The notes beneath the pieces were generated by a model. That model saw only the letters and a program-made list of their open reading frames with translations, made no database searches and was not told the DNA's origin. From Moraxella sp. (GTDB taxonomy: Bacteria; Pseudomonadota; Gammaproteobacteria; Pseudomonadales; Moraxellaceae), in NCBI GenBank assembly GCA_030530785.1, contig JAUMUJ010000002.1, forward strand, positions 43,068 to 107,067: a DNA stretch of 64,000 nucleotides, in the 5' to 3' direction. Both the position numbers and the translations under genes were made by a program. The number at the start of each line of letters is the position of its first letter. Positions within the stretch are counted from its first letter, which is position 1. Below are positions 13,774-22,653 of this stretch, piece after piece.

Positions 13774-16563
13774 TCAAGTCACACCATCACCAATGACTGC
13801 TTGCCAAACCCCTTTGACCATCTGACGCACCTCTTGCCAATCGGTGTCGTCTGTGATAATGCTTTTGTCGGATAATGCAAGCTCGTGTGTTTTTTGGCGA
13901 AGCGTTAGATAAGCACCTGTCAGTTCATCACAGCGAGTTTTGTCCCACAGTCCTGTTTTGCCAATTTCTTCAAAAATTCGCACGTTATCCGACCAAATCG
14001 CCAAATTTGGATAATGATGGGCATGGGCCAGCACCATGAACTGCGCCAAAAACTCAATGTCCACCAATCCTCCAAAATCTTGTTTTAAATCAAATGTATG
14101 TGCTTTATTTGTACCCAGATGGCTTTGCATTTTTTGACGCATGGCAAGCACGTCTGTTTTGACTTGGTCAAGTTGTCGGGGCGTACACAAAACTTGGTTG
14201 CGTATGGTCTCAAATGCTTGTCTGACCGCCATATCGCCTGTAATGGCACGAGCTCTGACTAAGGCTTGATGTTCCCATGCCCACGCTTTGTCCTCCTGAT
14301 AAATCCCAAAGGCATGGGTGGACACTATCATCACACCTGCATTGCCCGATGGTCTTAGTCTCATGTCCATCTCGTATGCCCGACCGTCTCGGGTTTGGGT
14401 GGTCAAGTAGCCTAATACCTTTTGGACGACCCGAGACGCAAATTTCATGCCACTGACCGCCCTTTGAGTATCAGATGCTTTGGTGTCGGCTTTTTCGTCC
14501 AAATGGTGCAAAAACACCACGTCCAAATCAGACGCATAACTCATCTCAATTCCGCCAAGTTTGCCATAGCCTATGATTGCCACACCCATACTCTCATCGG
14601 TGGCATATCCGCCTGATGACAGCTTTGGGTAGCCATGTTTGGCAACAAGCTCATCAAAGGCACGCCTTAGAGCAGATGATAGCACCACTTCGGCGATGAA
14701 GGTTAGACTGTCTGAGACTTTCATGATGTGGCGAAGTCCTAAAATGTCAGCAGTTGCCACCGCAAGGACTTGGGTTTTTTTAAAGGTTCTGATGACGGAC
14801 AAATAATGCTCATCATCAAAAGGCAATACCCGCAGCAGACTTTGACGCAAAATGTCGGTCAGCTCATCTTTGTCAGGCAGGTGTAGATAGCGTTTTTGTA
14901 AAAAATTGTCAAGGAGCATGGGGTGCAACGAAAGCTCTCGGGCTATCCAAGGGCTGGCCGACAGCATGGGGATTAGGGCGATGGTGGCGTTGGGGTTTTC
15001 AGCCATCATCACAAGATAAATGGAGCGTCTGACGATGGCATCTAATAAAGCCACCAGTCTTGGCACGGCAATGTCTGCTCTGTTTGCTCCGTCATTGGTG
15101 GCGTGGGTGTATAATGCGTGCAACAAGATGGGGTAGGCACTGTCTAGGCGGGATTTAGGTTCATTGTCTAGGCTCTGGACGGTTTTTGAGTTTAAAAAAT
15201 CCTCTAAGGCTTTTAGACTATCATTACTTAGCACGCTTTGTAGGGACGCTTTAAGCTGTGAGACATCAGGAAGGCTGTCTTTGGGGTTTTGGCGGTCGGT
15301 AATCATTCGTAAAAATGGCAACTTGACGTTTTGGCGATGTTCATCAAGACATGCCCGAAAACTTGCCACGTCAGTAAATCTAAGTGTCCGTGCCAATGCC
15401 AAAAGCTCATCACCTGTGGGCAGTCGTTGGCTTTGTTTGTCATGGTATGCCTGAATGGCGTGTTCTGTCCGTCTTAAAAACCGATAAGCCATCATCAGTC
15501 TGTTCGCTTCGTCTTTGTCCAAATAGCCAAGCTCACCAAGCGTTGCCAAAGTGTCCAAGCACGCACGACTTTGGGTGATGATGGGGTGATGACCACCATA
15601 AATTAAAGCATAGGCTTGGGCGATAAACTCCACGTCCCGTATGCCTCCCACGCCAAGTTTGATGTTATCCAAATCTTGACGCTGGGCTTGTTGGCTCATG
15701 ATGAGCTGTTTCATCTCACGCAAGGCACTAAACGCCGTATAATCCACATAATAGCGATGGACAAAGGTCTGTCTGATGTGAGCAATCGCCCCATAAAACG
15801 CATCGCTGACACGACAAACCAACCTTGCTTTTAGCCACGCAAACCGCTCCCACGTCCGCCCGTGCTGACCGAAGTATTTTTGTAAGGCAGGCAAGCTCAT
15901 CACCAGCGGTGAGCCGTCCCCCCAAGGACGCAGTCTCATGTCCACCCGAAACACAAAACCATGCTCACTAACATCGCTAAGTAGGCGGATAACCCCTCGC
16001 CCAAGCTGGGTCATAAACTTTTGATTGTCCACCTGTTTTTTACCATCTGTTGCCCCTACTCCTTGATGGATAAATATCAAATCTATATCGCTGGATAAGT
16101 TTAGCTCCATCGCCCCAAGTTTGCCCATCGCAATGATGGCAAATTCGTCCGCCACCTGCTTTGTGCCGATTTTGGTCATCGGTGTGCCGTAGCGTTTGGC
16201 AAGTTTGGCAAACATAAAATCCTTACAATAACAAAGACAAGCGTCTGCAAACTCGGACAGTTGCCGTGTTAGATGTTCAAGAGTTATCACGCCCAACGCA
16301 TCTTGCCATATCCATTTGACCATCAGGCATTTGCGAAGCTGTCTTAGCCCTGCCATCACGCTTTGTTCATCATCGGGAGTTTCTATAAATTCATTAATCA
16401 GTCCATCAAACACCGCCTTGTCCATCGGCTCATCAAAACAAGGATTAAAGCGTGCCAAAAATGCCGTCAGCTTTTCATTGCATTTATCATAAATCCCCCA
16501 CGCAAAGGGGCTGGCTTGCTTTAAGGCATATAACTCATCATCGGTGGGGACAAATGCACACAT
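13774..16563 (-). CDS. glnE: Glutamine synthetase adenylyltransferase/deadenylase
   Basis: A 929-residue bifunctional enzyme that adds AMP to glutamine synthetase and removes it in response to PII and glutamine. Both nucleotidyltransferase domains are visible: GKLGAMELNLSSDIDLIFIH at about residue 155 (deadenylylase half) and GYGKLGGIEMSYASDLDVVFLH at about residue 670 (adenylyltransferase half), each with its GS...DxD motif. The RLRPWG/RLRPSG segments follow each. Length is close to E. coli GlnE (946). It is a single gene, divergent from the tus genes over a 50-base region. Confidence 0.97.
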   Translation of the reverse strand: MCAFVPTDDELYALKQASPFAWGIYDKCNEKLTAFLARFNPCFDEPMDKAVFDGLINEFIETPDDEQSVMAGLRQLRKCLMVKWIWQDALGVITLEHLTRQLSEFADACLCYCKDFMFAKLAKRYGTPMTKIGTKQVADEFAIIAMGKLGAMELNLSSDIDLIFIHQGVGATDGKKQVDNQKFMTQLGRGVIRLLSDVSEHGFVFRVDMRLRPWGDGSPLVMSLPALQKYFGQHGRTWERFAWLKARLVCRVSDAFYGAIAHIRQTFVHRYYVDYTAFSALREMKQLIMSQQAQRQDLDNIKLGVGGIRDVEFIAQAYALIYGGHHPIITQSRACLDTLATLGELGYLDKDEANRLMMAYRFLRRTEHAIQAYHDKQSQRLPTGDELLALARTLRFTDVASFRACLDEHRQNVKLPFLRMITDRQNPKDSLPDVSQLKASLQSVLSNDSLKALEDFLNSKTVQSLDNEPKSRLDSAYPILLHALYTHATNDGANRADIAVPRLVALLDAIVRRSIYLVMMAENPNATIALIPMLSASPWIARELSLHPMLLDNFLQKRYLHLPDKDELTDILRQSLLRVLPFDDEHYLSVIRTFKKTQVLAVATADILGLRHIMKVSDSLTFIAEVVLSSALRRAFDELVAKHGYPKLSSGGYATDESMGVAIIGYGKLGGIEMSYASDLDVVFLHHLDEKADTKASDTQRAVSGMKFASRVVQKVLGYLTTQTRDGRAYEMDMRLRPSGNAGVMIVSTHAFGIYQEDKAWAWEHQALVRARAITGDMAVRQAFETIRNQVLCTPRQLDQVKTDVLAMRQKMQSHLGTNKAHTFDLKQDFGGLVDIEFLAQFMVLAHAHHYPNLAIWSDNVRIFEEIGKTGLWDKTRCDELTGAYLTLRQKTHELALSDKSIITDDTDWQEVRQMVKGVWQAVIGDGVT

Positions 16564-16591
16564 GGACTGACCTTTTAAAAATTGCTATAAT
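16563..16591 (+). promoter_or_regulatory. Promoter for the tus genes
   Basis: TGGACT (16563-16568), a 17-base spacer and TATAAT (16586-16591) with a TGC extension just before. It overlaps the first codon of divergent glnE and lies 22 bases before the tusD ATG. Confidence 0.55.
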
Positions 16592-16613
16592 ATCGCTATT
16601 TTAATGTATTTTT

Positions 16614-17003
16614 ATGCCAATGGACAAATTTTTACTGCTCATCACGTCAAGCCCCCATAGCCCAAATACCAAACACGCCCTAGATTTCGCCACCGATAAG
16701 CTAAAAAATGGCGATGATGTGCGTATGTTTTTTTATGGTGATGGGGCGTATGTCGCCAATCGTTTGCGTTGGCAAAGTGCAGACGTACCTGATGTGGCAG
16801 ACGGCTGGATAAAGTTGCACGATGAGTACGCCCTGGCCTTGCCTGTGTGCGTGGGGACGGCACTGGCTCGGGGCATTACCGACATAGATAACGCCACCCG
16901 ACACGGCTTAGACGGCGATAATTTACGCTCGCCTTTTTATTTGGTGGGACTGTCTGAGCTTGCTCTTGGTATTGATGATGATACCACGCTCATGCAATTT
17001 TAG
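16614..17003 (+). CDS. tusD: TusD-like sulfurtransferase subunit (DsrE family)
   Basis: A 129-residue DsrE-fold protein. The conserved sulfur-carrying cysteine lies in LPVCVGTALARGI, after a long loop typical of TusD. N-terminal LLITSSPHSPNTKHALDFA and the GDGAYVAN stretch match the family. In E. coli, TusD accepts persulfide sulfur from TusA and passes it to TusE for 2-thiouridine formation on tRNA wobble bases. It starts a three-gene run with tusC and tusE. A second ATG at 16620 is equally possible; no strong ribosome site is visible for either. Confidence 0.88.
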   Translation: MPMDKFLLLITSSPHSPNTKHALDFATDKLKNGDDVRMFFYGDGAYVANRLRWQSADVPDVADGWIKLHDEYALALPVCVGTALARGITDIDNATRHGLDGDNLRSPFYLVGLSELALGIDDDTTLMQF

Positions 17004-17016
17004 GTGCGGTTTTAAC

Positions 17017-17310
17017 ATGAAAATATTAATTCATTTACACACAGGCAGTGAGCTGATGAGTTTTGAAGCCATCTCCTTAGGTTTTGTGCTGGCAAGTTTT
17101 GACCATCATGTGCAGTTTTATCTGTCGGGCGACAGCCGTGATGTGCTGTCTGACCCCACAAGTCGGCTCTACGGCATGATACAGTCGCTGTCATTGTACG
17201 ACATACCCAAAGCATGGGCGGATTTTGATGTGCCTGACACGCTTGCTTCGTTTTTTGAGCCATTGGATTTTGATAAAACTGATGATTTTGACACAAGGCT
17301 GACTTTTTGA
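17017..17310 (+). CDS. tusC: TusC-like sulfur relay subunit
   Basis: A 97-residue DsrE/DsrF-like protein starting at ATG 17017 (MKILIHLHTGSELMSFEAISLGFVLASFDH), 13 bases after tusD; a longer reading frame from 16960 overlaps tusD and is rejected. It contains HHVQFYLSGD and a C-terminal acidic half but no cysteine in the carrier position, as expected for TusC, which is structural in the TusBCD hexamer. Its stop overlaps the tusE start (TGATG). The family is short and weakly conserved, so the call leans on position between tusD and tusE. Confidence 0.75.
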   Translation: MKILIHLHTGSELMSFEAISLGFVLASFDHHVQFYLSGDSRDVLSDPTSRLYGMIQSLSLYDIPKAWADFDVPDTLASFFEPLDFDKTDDFDTRLTF

Positions 17311-17624
17311 TGGACATCACGCTTGACCAAGACGGCCATCTGACCGATCACACTGCATGGACACCTGCCATCGCCCAACAGCTTGCCGACACGTTGTCGG
17401 TGGTTTTAACCGATGAGCATTATCGCATTTTGGCACAGACACGGGCATTTTTTGACCAATACCATCACAGCCCGATGACCCGCCCACTCATCAAACATCT
17501 CGCCCAAACCTTGCCCGATGATAAGATTGATAACGCCAAGCTCCAAGCCTTATTTAACACAGGTCTGGTGGCTCGCCATGTCAATCGCTTGGCAGGACTG
17601 CCAAAACCGCCAAATTGTCTGTGA
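17310..17624 (+). CDS. tusE: TusE/DsrC family sulfur acceptor
   Basis: A 104-residue DsrC-like protein with the family C-terminus NRLAGLPKPPNCL, whose cysteine is the persulfide-accepting residue, and an N-terminal DGHLTDHTAWTPAIAQQLA. It hands sulfur to MnmA for tRNA 2-thiouridine. The start is ATG 17310, overlapping the tusC stop codon. In E. coli tusE is unlinked and tusB lies with tusDC; here tusE directly follows tusC and no tusB-like gene is present. Confidence 0.9.
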   Translation: MDITLDQDGHLTDHTAWTPAIAQQLADTLSVVLTDEHYRILAQTRAFFDQYHHSPMTRPLIKHLAQTLPDDKIDNAKLQALFNTGLVARHVNRLAGLPKPPNCL

Positions 17625-17724
17625 TTTTCTGTATTGTTGCGGTATTGTAAAAAATATTATCAATGGGTAATATGTGTGAAATTAATGCTTGTCATTGTTT
17701 AAAAAATTCCCTAATATGGTCAAT

Positions 17725-17755
17725 ACATTAACCCATTGTGATGATTGGTTAATGT
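17725..17755. repeat. 9-bp dyad upstream of the entericidin-like gene
   Basis: ACATTAACC (17725-17733) and GGTTAATGT (17747-17755) are exact reverse complements 13 bases apart, about 50 bases before the small lipoprotein gene. It may be an operator or a leader hairpin; no T run follows. Confidence 0.4.
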
Positions 17756-17805
17756 GATGTATGGCATCTGCCATGTTAATCCAAACATCTTTTAAGGAAA
17801 CTTTC

Positions 17806-17946
17806 ATGAAAAAGCTCATTGTTGCTACTTTGGCAAGTGTATTTGTACTGACAGGCTGTAACACCGTCAAGGGATTTGGTAAAGATATCTCCAAGACAGG
17901 CGAAGCGGTTACTGACGGTGCTCAAAAGGTTCAAGACAAACTCTAA
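17806..17946 (+). CDS. Entericidin-like small lipoprotein
   Basis: A 46-residue lipoprotein starting at ATG 17806 with AAGGAAA nine bases upstream. The signal peptide MKKLIVATLASVFVLTGC ends in a lipobox (VLTGC), followed by a short, glycine-rich mature part with NTVKGFGKDISKTGEAV, the pattern of the EcnA/EcnB entericidin family. Such proteins are abundant small envelope lipoproteins, linked in E. coli to stationary-phase lysis, though that role is not general. It stands alone with its own terminator. Confidence 0.85.
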   Translation: MKKLIVATLASVFVLTGCNTVKGFGKDISKTGEAVTDGAQKVQDKL

Positions 17947-17962
17947 ACCAGACAAATCGTTG

Positions 17963-17991
17963 AAAAAGCACGCCATTACGGGGTGCTTTTT
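17963..17991. terminator. Intrinsic terminator of the entericidin-like gene
   Basis: AAAAGCAC (17964-17971) pairs with GTGCTTTT (17983-17990) and A/T runs lie on both sides. It is shared with convergent pdxA, which ends at 17995. Confidence 0.75.
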
Positions 17992-17994
17992 ATT

Positions 17995-18987
17995 CTATGT
18001 CATCATCGCTTTGGCGGTATGAATGGCCTGGATAAGGCTTGATGAACTTGCCTTTGTTGTTCCTGCCAAATCCAATGCCGTGCCATGATCCACCGATGTC
18101 CGCACATAGGGCAGTCCCAGCGTGATATTGACGGTGTCGCCAAAGCCGTGCGACTTTAAAGGGGCAAGCCCTTGGTCATGATACATGGCGATGATGACAT
18201 CGGCTCTGCCTAAGTGCTGTGGCGTAAAAATGGTGTCAGCAGGCATGGCAAGGCTGATGTCAAGTCCCCCATCTTGAAACTGCCTTAATACAGGATTGAT
18301 GATGTGCATCTCTTCATCACCCATGTGTCCGCTCTCACCTGCATGGGGATTTAGCCCGCACACTAGCATACAAGGCTTAGTCATGCCAAATTTAGTGCGC
18401 AGTTCATCATGTGTGATTTGTATGGTGCGTGTCAAATTCTCTTGTGTGATGGCAGACGGCACATCTTTTAGGGGCAGGTGCGTGGTTACTAAGGCAACTT
18501 TCATTTTGGCATTGGCAAGCATCATCACTACCTTATCACAGCCTGATTTTTGCATAAAAAATTCAGTATGCCCACAAAACACATCGCCATTATCCAGTCG
18601 TATACCACCATCGGTCATGACCGATTTGGCGATGGGAGCGGTAACAATCGCCCCAACCGACCCTGCCATCGCCAAATCGTGAGCCATATTAAGCTGACAC
18701 GCCACCATTTGGGCGTTGGTAGGATTTAGCACGCCTGCCACCACATCGTCTGCACATGGCGTATCTATGATAAATACCCCCTTTTTAGTGGCAGCAACAT
18801 CATCGGGTGTGATGGTATTTATCCTAACATCAAGCCCCAAAAGGCATATTCGTTCATTTAGGCTTTTTTTGCAGGCGGTGATGAGCGTGGTGTCGGGCAG
18901 TACATGGCGGTGATGGCACAAGACATCAAGCACAATATCCATGCCAATGCCGGCAGGTTCGCCTGTGGTGATGAGAATGGGTTTCAT
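17995..18987 (-). CDS. pdxA: 4-hydroxythreonine-4-phosphate dehydrogenase
   Basis: A 330-residue PdxA enzyme of the DXP-dependent pyridoxal phosphate pathway; it oxidises and decarboxylates 4-phosphohydroxy-L-threonine. Motifs: TTGEPAGIGMDIVLD at the N-terminus, GHTEFFMQ, TTHLPLKDVP, the metal-binding CGLNPHAGESGHMG with its His, MYHDQGLAPLK, and VRTSVDHGTALDLAG. Length is the family norm (329 in E. coli). It is transcribed alone, divergent from dnaB. serC, which makes the precursor in the same pathway, is near 54-55 kb. Confidence 0.96.
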   Translation of the reverse strand: MKPILITTGEPAGIGMDIVLDVLCHHRHVLPDTTLITACKKSLNERICLLGLDVRINTITPDDVAATKKGVFIIDTPCADDVVAGVLNPTNAQMVACQLNMAHDLAMAGSVGAIVTAPIAKSVMTDGGIRLDNGDVFCGHTEFFMQKSGCDKVVMMLANAKMKVALVTTHLPLKDVPSAITQENLTRTIQITHDELRTKFGMTKPCMLVCGLNPHAGESGHMGDEEMHIINPVLRQFQDGGLDISLAMPADTIFTPQHLGRADVIIAMYHDQGLAPLKSHGFGDTVNITLGLPYVRTSVDHGTALDLAGTTKASSSSLIQAIHTAKAMMT

Positions 18988-19039
18988 AACATGATTCCTA
19001 ACTGGTGATGTGATTATTTTAGCGATTGATTAAGATTTT

Positions 19040-19080
19040 AAAAAGTAGATTTTGTCATTTTGTGATAAAATCTGCTTTTT
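19040..19080. repeat. Hairpin in the dnaB leader
   Basis: AAAAAGTAGATTTT (19040-19053) and AAAATCTGCTTTTT (19067-19080) form a 14-bp stem with one G-U wobble around a 13-base loop, ending 15 bases before the dnaB ATG. T runs follow on both strands, so it could act as a terminator or leader hairpin. Confidence 0.55.
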
Positions 19081-19095
19081 TATGAGAGACTAGCC

Positions 19096-20502
19096 ATGAG
19101 CGAACAAAATTCAAGCAATACGCCAGACAACTTACTCAATCCACACCCTCCACATAACATGGACATAGAGCGGGCGTTGCTGGCATCTTTGATGAGCATT
19201 GACGAATCTTTTGACAAAATAGACAGCATCATCAGTGCCGATGATTTTTATGGCGACCGTCATAAGGAGATTTTTAGTGCCATCAGTCATCTGTCTAGAA
19301 TTCAACAGCCTTATGACACACTCATGGTACATGACTATCTAGAAGCCCAACAACTGCTACAAAAAGCAGGTGGGGATACGTACCTGATGCAGATTAACGA
19401 CAGTCCTGCCACGATGTTTAACCTTGTGCCTTATGCCGAGCGGATTAAGGAATTTTCGGTGTATCGTCAGCTCATCAAATCTGCCAATAATATGCTCAAT
19501 CTTGCCTACCACCCAAAGCAACAATCTGTGGGCGAAATATTAGACATCGTAGAAGCAGACATTTTTCGCATTAACGAAAACTACACCAACAAACAAAGCA
19601 AACAAGGCATATTACGAGCCGATGACATTTTAGCCAATGTGGTCAATCAGTTAGAGGACATCAAAAATCGTGGCTCAGGCATGATTGGGCTTGAAACTCC
19701 CTTTATTGAGCTTAACAACAAAACGCAAGGACTGCAAAAAGGCGACCTTATCATCGTGGCAGCCCGCCCATCTATGGGTAAAACCACCTTTGCCATGAAT
19801 ATTGCTGAAAGGGCATTGGCGTTAAATATGCCTGTGGTGATGTTTTCTATGGAAATGCCCGCCGAATCCATCATGATGCGTATGATTTCGGCGTTTGCTC
19901 AGCTCAACCAAAGTAACTTACGCTCGGCAACCATGAGCGAGCCTGAGTGGGCAGAATTTATAAGTGCGGTGGGGTTTTTTCAGAACACGCCATTATACAT
20001 TGACGCTCGCAACAACCTGCCCCCATCTGAGGTGCGTTCCACCTGTCGGCGTATCGCCAAAAATCACGAAGCAGGCATTGGACTGATTGTTGTGGATTAT
20101 TTACAGCTCATGAAAGTGCCAGGTATGGAGCATAACCGTGTCCAAGAGATTGGCGAGATTAGCCGAAGTCTAAAAGCACTTGCCCGTGAGATGGATTGTC
20201 CTGTTATCGCCCTATCGCAGCTGAATCGAGGGTTGGAACAACGCACCGACAAACGCCCCGTCATGGCAGATTTGCGTGAGTCTGGGGCGATTGAACAAGA
20301 TGCTGATTTGATTTTGTTCATTTATCGTGATGAAGTGTATGTCAAAGACGAAAAAAGAAAACAAGAAGTCAAAGGTCAAGCCGAGATTATCATCGGCAAA
20401 CAGCGTAACGGACCTATCGGCAAAGTGCCTTTAAGGTTCATTCACGAATACACCAAGTTTGATAATCCTGATGTGCCTTTTGCTGATTATGAAGAAGAAT
20501 GA
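19096..20502 (+). CDS. dnaB: Replicative DNA helicase DnaB
   Basis: A 468-residue hexameric 5'-3' helicase. The N-terminal primase-interaction domain starts with NPHPPHNMDIERALLASLM. The RecA-like C-terminal domain holds Walker A RPSMGKTTFAMN (about residue 225), the DnaB motif MFSMEMPAESIMMRM, Walker B IGLIVVDYLQLM, and the arginine-finger motif near KQRNGPIGKVPLRF. No intein interrupts it. The last bases overlap the alr start (ATGA), so dnaB-alr form an operon, an order known from several gammaproteobacteria. Confidence 0.98.
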   Translation: MSEQNSSNTPDNLLNPHPPHNMDIERALLASLMSIDESFDKIDSIISADDFYGDRHKEIFSAISHLSRIQQPYDTLMVHDYLEAQQLLQKAGGDTYLMQINDSPATMFNLVPYAERIKEFSVYRQLIKSANNMLNLAYHPKQQSVGEILDIVEADIFRINENYTNKQSKQGILRADDILANVVNQLEDIKNRGSGMIGLETPFIELNNKTQGLQKGDLIIVAARPSMGKTTFAMNIAERALALNMPVVMFSMEMPAESIMMRMISAFAQLNQSNLRSATMSEPEWAEFISAVGFFQNTPLYIDARNNLPPSEVRSTCRRIAKNHEAGIGLIVVDYLQLMKVPGMEHNRVQEIGEISRSLKALAREMDCPVIALSQLNRGLEQRTDKRPVMADLRESGAIEQDADLILFIYRDEVYVKDEKRKQEVKGQAEIIIGKQRNGPIGKVPLRFIHEYTKFDNPDVPFADYEEE

Positions 20503-21614
20503 CCATGCGACACACTTATATTGACATCAATCAAGCCGCCCTTTGCCATAATTTATCTGCCATTAAAAAGCACGCTCCCACCGCTTCGGTAATGGCGATG
20601 GTTAAATCGGACGCTTATGGACATGGTATTGAGTATTGTTTGCCTGCCTTGATGGGGGCGGACGCATTTGGGGTGGCAAGTCTTGACGAAGGCTTGGCGG
20701 TGCATCATCTGTGCCAAAAATTATCCCAACACAAACCCATCGTCCTGATAGAAGGCGTTTTTGATAAAACAGAATGGCAAAATGCCGTCCATCACGATTT
20801 TGGCTGTGTGATGCATTGCCAAGCCCAGCTGAACTGGGCGTTGGACAGTGTGCCTAACACGGACAGTTTTTCACGCACCATTTGGTTAAAATACAACACA
20901 GGCATGAACCGTTTGGGTTTTAATAAAAATGACGTAATAAACTCTGCCAAACTCTTGATAAATAAAGGGTATCGCATTATTTTAACCAGTCATTTTGCCT
21001 GTGCTGATGACAAGGAGAATCCTGCCAACGCTGTCCAAATCAGTCATTTTAATGACGTGTTGCATACCCTACAAGCAACGTATGGCGACAGCGTACAAAG
21101 CTCATTATGTAATTCAGCGGGGATTATTCATTTTCCCCACGCTCATCACAACTGGGTGCGAGCGGGAATTGCTCTGTATGGTGGCACACCGATGGCAGAC
21201 AAATCAGCCAGTGAGCTAGGATTACGCCCCGTCATGAGTTTTTACAGCAAAATTTTTGCCACACATGAGCTAAATGTAGGCGAGCGGGTTGGCTATGGTG
21301 GTTTATGGACGGCAGATAAACCGACCTGTATTGGGGTTGTCAGTGTCGGTTATGGTGATGGTTATCCCAGAGTGGTAAACGGTGCTAAGGTACTCATCAA
21401 AAAAGACAACCAATGCCATTTTGCCCCCATTGTTGGGCGAGTGGCGATGGACATGATGATGATTGACATCACGGATTTGCCGATAGGGGTCGGCGATGAT
21501 GTGGTTTTGTGGGGCGATGACCTGCCTGCTGATGACGTGGCAGGTTGGGCGGGTACGATTGGCTATGAACTGTTTTGTAAAACCACAAAAAGACCGACCA
21601 GACGGTTTGTTTAA
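20499..21614 (+). CDS. alr: Alanine racemase
   Basis: A 371-residue PLP enzyme interconverting L- and D-alanine for peptidoglycan. The PLP lysine motif AMVKSDAYGHG is near residue 38, GVASLDEGL follows, the second catalytic base lies in VGYGGLWTADKP, and the phosphate/substrate site in VGRVAMDMMMIDITD. The start is given as ATG 20499, which overlaps the dnaB stop (ATGA); ATG 20505 two codons later is just as likely. Together with the AlaA-like fusion at 1.2 kb this window supplies pyruvate to L-Ala to D-Ala, although the genes are far apart. Confidence 0.95.
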   Translation: MTMRHTYIDINQAALCHNLSAIKKHAPTASVMAMVKSDAYGHGIEYCLPALMGADAFGVASLDEGLAVHHLCQKLSQHKPIVLIEGVFDKTEWQNAVHHDFGCVMHCQAQLNWALDSVPNTDSFSRTIWLKYNTGMNRLGFNKNDVINSAKLLINKGYRIILTSHFACADDKENPANAVQISHFNDVLHTLQATYGDSVQSSLCNSAGIIHFPHAHHNWVRAGIALYGGTPMADKSASELGLRPVMSFYSKIFATHELNVGERVGYGGLWTADKPTCIGVVSVGYGDGYPRVVNGAKVLIKKDNQCHFAPIVGRVAMDMMMIDITDLPIGVGDDVVLWGDDLPADDVAGWAGTIGYELFCKTTKRPTRRFV

Positions 21615-21628
21615 TGGATAAATTGGCA

Positions 21629-21657
21629 TTGAGATTGTGGGTAAATTTTGTTATACT
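21629..21657 (+). promoter_or_regulatory. argF promoter bracketed by an 8-bp inverted repeat
   Basis: TTGAGA (21629-21634), a 17-base spacer and TATACT (21652-21657), five of six matches each. GCATTGAG (21626-21633) and CTCAATGC (21656-21663) are exact reverse complements that overlie the -35 and the -10/start region. This spacing suits a repressor binding both arms, but it does not match the ArgR box. Confidence 0.6.
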
Positions 21658-21691
21658 CAATGCTTTGTTTTGTTATTTTTAAGGAAAGGTC

Positions 21692-22609
21692 GTGAGTTGT
21701 CGCCATTTTTTAACTTTGCTTGATTTGTCCAAAGACGAGCTACGCCAAATCATCGCCCGTGCCAGCGAACTTCGTCAAATGCAACACAATGGCGAGATTT
21801 ACCGTCCTTTTGTTGGGCGTACGCTTGCCATGATTTTTGAAAAATCCAGCACACGCACCCGTGTGTCTTTTGAGACGGGCATGGGGCAGTTTGGCGGTCA
21901 GGCTCTGTTTTTGTCGCCCAATGATACTCAGCTTGGGCGGGGCGAACCGATAGAAGACACCGCTCGGGTGATTAGTTCCATGACCGACATTGTGATGATT
22001 CGCACCTTTGCTCATGAACGGGTGGTAACCTTTGCCAAACATTCGTCTGTGCCTGTCATCAATGCTTTGACAGACGATTATCACCCCTGTCAGCTCCTTG
22101 CTGATATGCAAACCTTTTTTGAACACAAAGGCGACATCAAAGGCAAAACCGTAACATGGGTGGGTGATGGCAATAATATGTGCAATTCGTACATTTTGGC
22201 ATCAGAGCAGTTTGATTTTCATCTAAATATCGCCACCCCAAAAGGCTATGAGCCAAATGGTGAGCTGACCACCAGATACGCTCATCGCTTGACTTTAACC
22301 GACAATGTGGCAGACGCTGTCAAAGGCTCTCATTTGGTCGTTACAGATGTGTGGGCAAGCATGGGACAAGAAAGCGAACAAAAAAAACGAGAAGCTGACT
22401 TTAAGGGTTTTCAAATCACCCCAGAGTTGCTAGATACCGCCGATAAAGACGTGCTGTTCATGCACTGCCTACCTGCTCATCGGGGCGAAGAGATTAGTCA
22501 TGACTTATTAGATGACCCCCGTTCGGTGGTGTGGGACGAAGCAGAAAACCGCCTGCACGCCCAAAAAGCACTCATGGAATTTTTATTAAAAGACAAAATC
22601 AAACTTTAA
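21692..22609 (+). CDS. argF: Ornithine carbamoyltransferase
   Basis: A 305-residue enzyme making citrulline from ornithine and carbamoyl phosphate in arginine synthesis. The carbamoyl phosphate loop [10 protein letters not shown] is near residue 50, [14 protein letters not shown] follows, then ornithine-binding DVWASMGQE and the cysteine loop [13 protein letters not shown]. The start is a GTG at 21692 with AAGGAAAGG just upstream; no better ATG exists in frame near the conserved N-terminus. It is a single-gene unit with a good promoter and a terminator. An anabolic role is inferred because no arginine deiminase genes are near. Confidence 0.95.
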   Translation: MSCRHFLTLLDLSKDELRQIIARASELRQMQHNGEIYRPFVGRTLAMIFEKSSTRTRVSFETGMGQFGGQALFLSPNDTQLGRGEPIEDTARVISSMTDIVMIRTFAHERVVTFAKHSSVPVINALTDDYHPCQLLADMQTFFEHKGDIKGKTVTWVGDGNNMCNSYILASEQFDFHLNIATPKGYEPNGELTTRYAHRLTLTDNVADAVKGSHLVVTDVWASMGQESEQKKREADFKGFQITPELLDTADKDVLFMHCLPAHRGEEISHDLLDDPRSVVWDEAENRLHAQKALMEFLLKDKIKL

Positions 22610-22612
22610 CAC

Positions 22613-22640
22613 AAAAAACCGCCTTTTGGGGCGGTTTTTT
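22613..22640. terminator. Bidirectional intrinsic terminator
   Basis: AAAAAACCGCC and GGCGGTTTTTT around a short loop, between convergent argF and the PepSY gene. Sequence and arms are almost the same as the terminator at 5170-5198. Confidence 0.9.
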
Positions 22641-22653
22641 AGGCTTGTCAATT

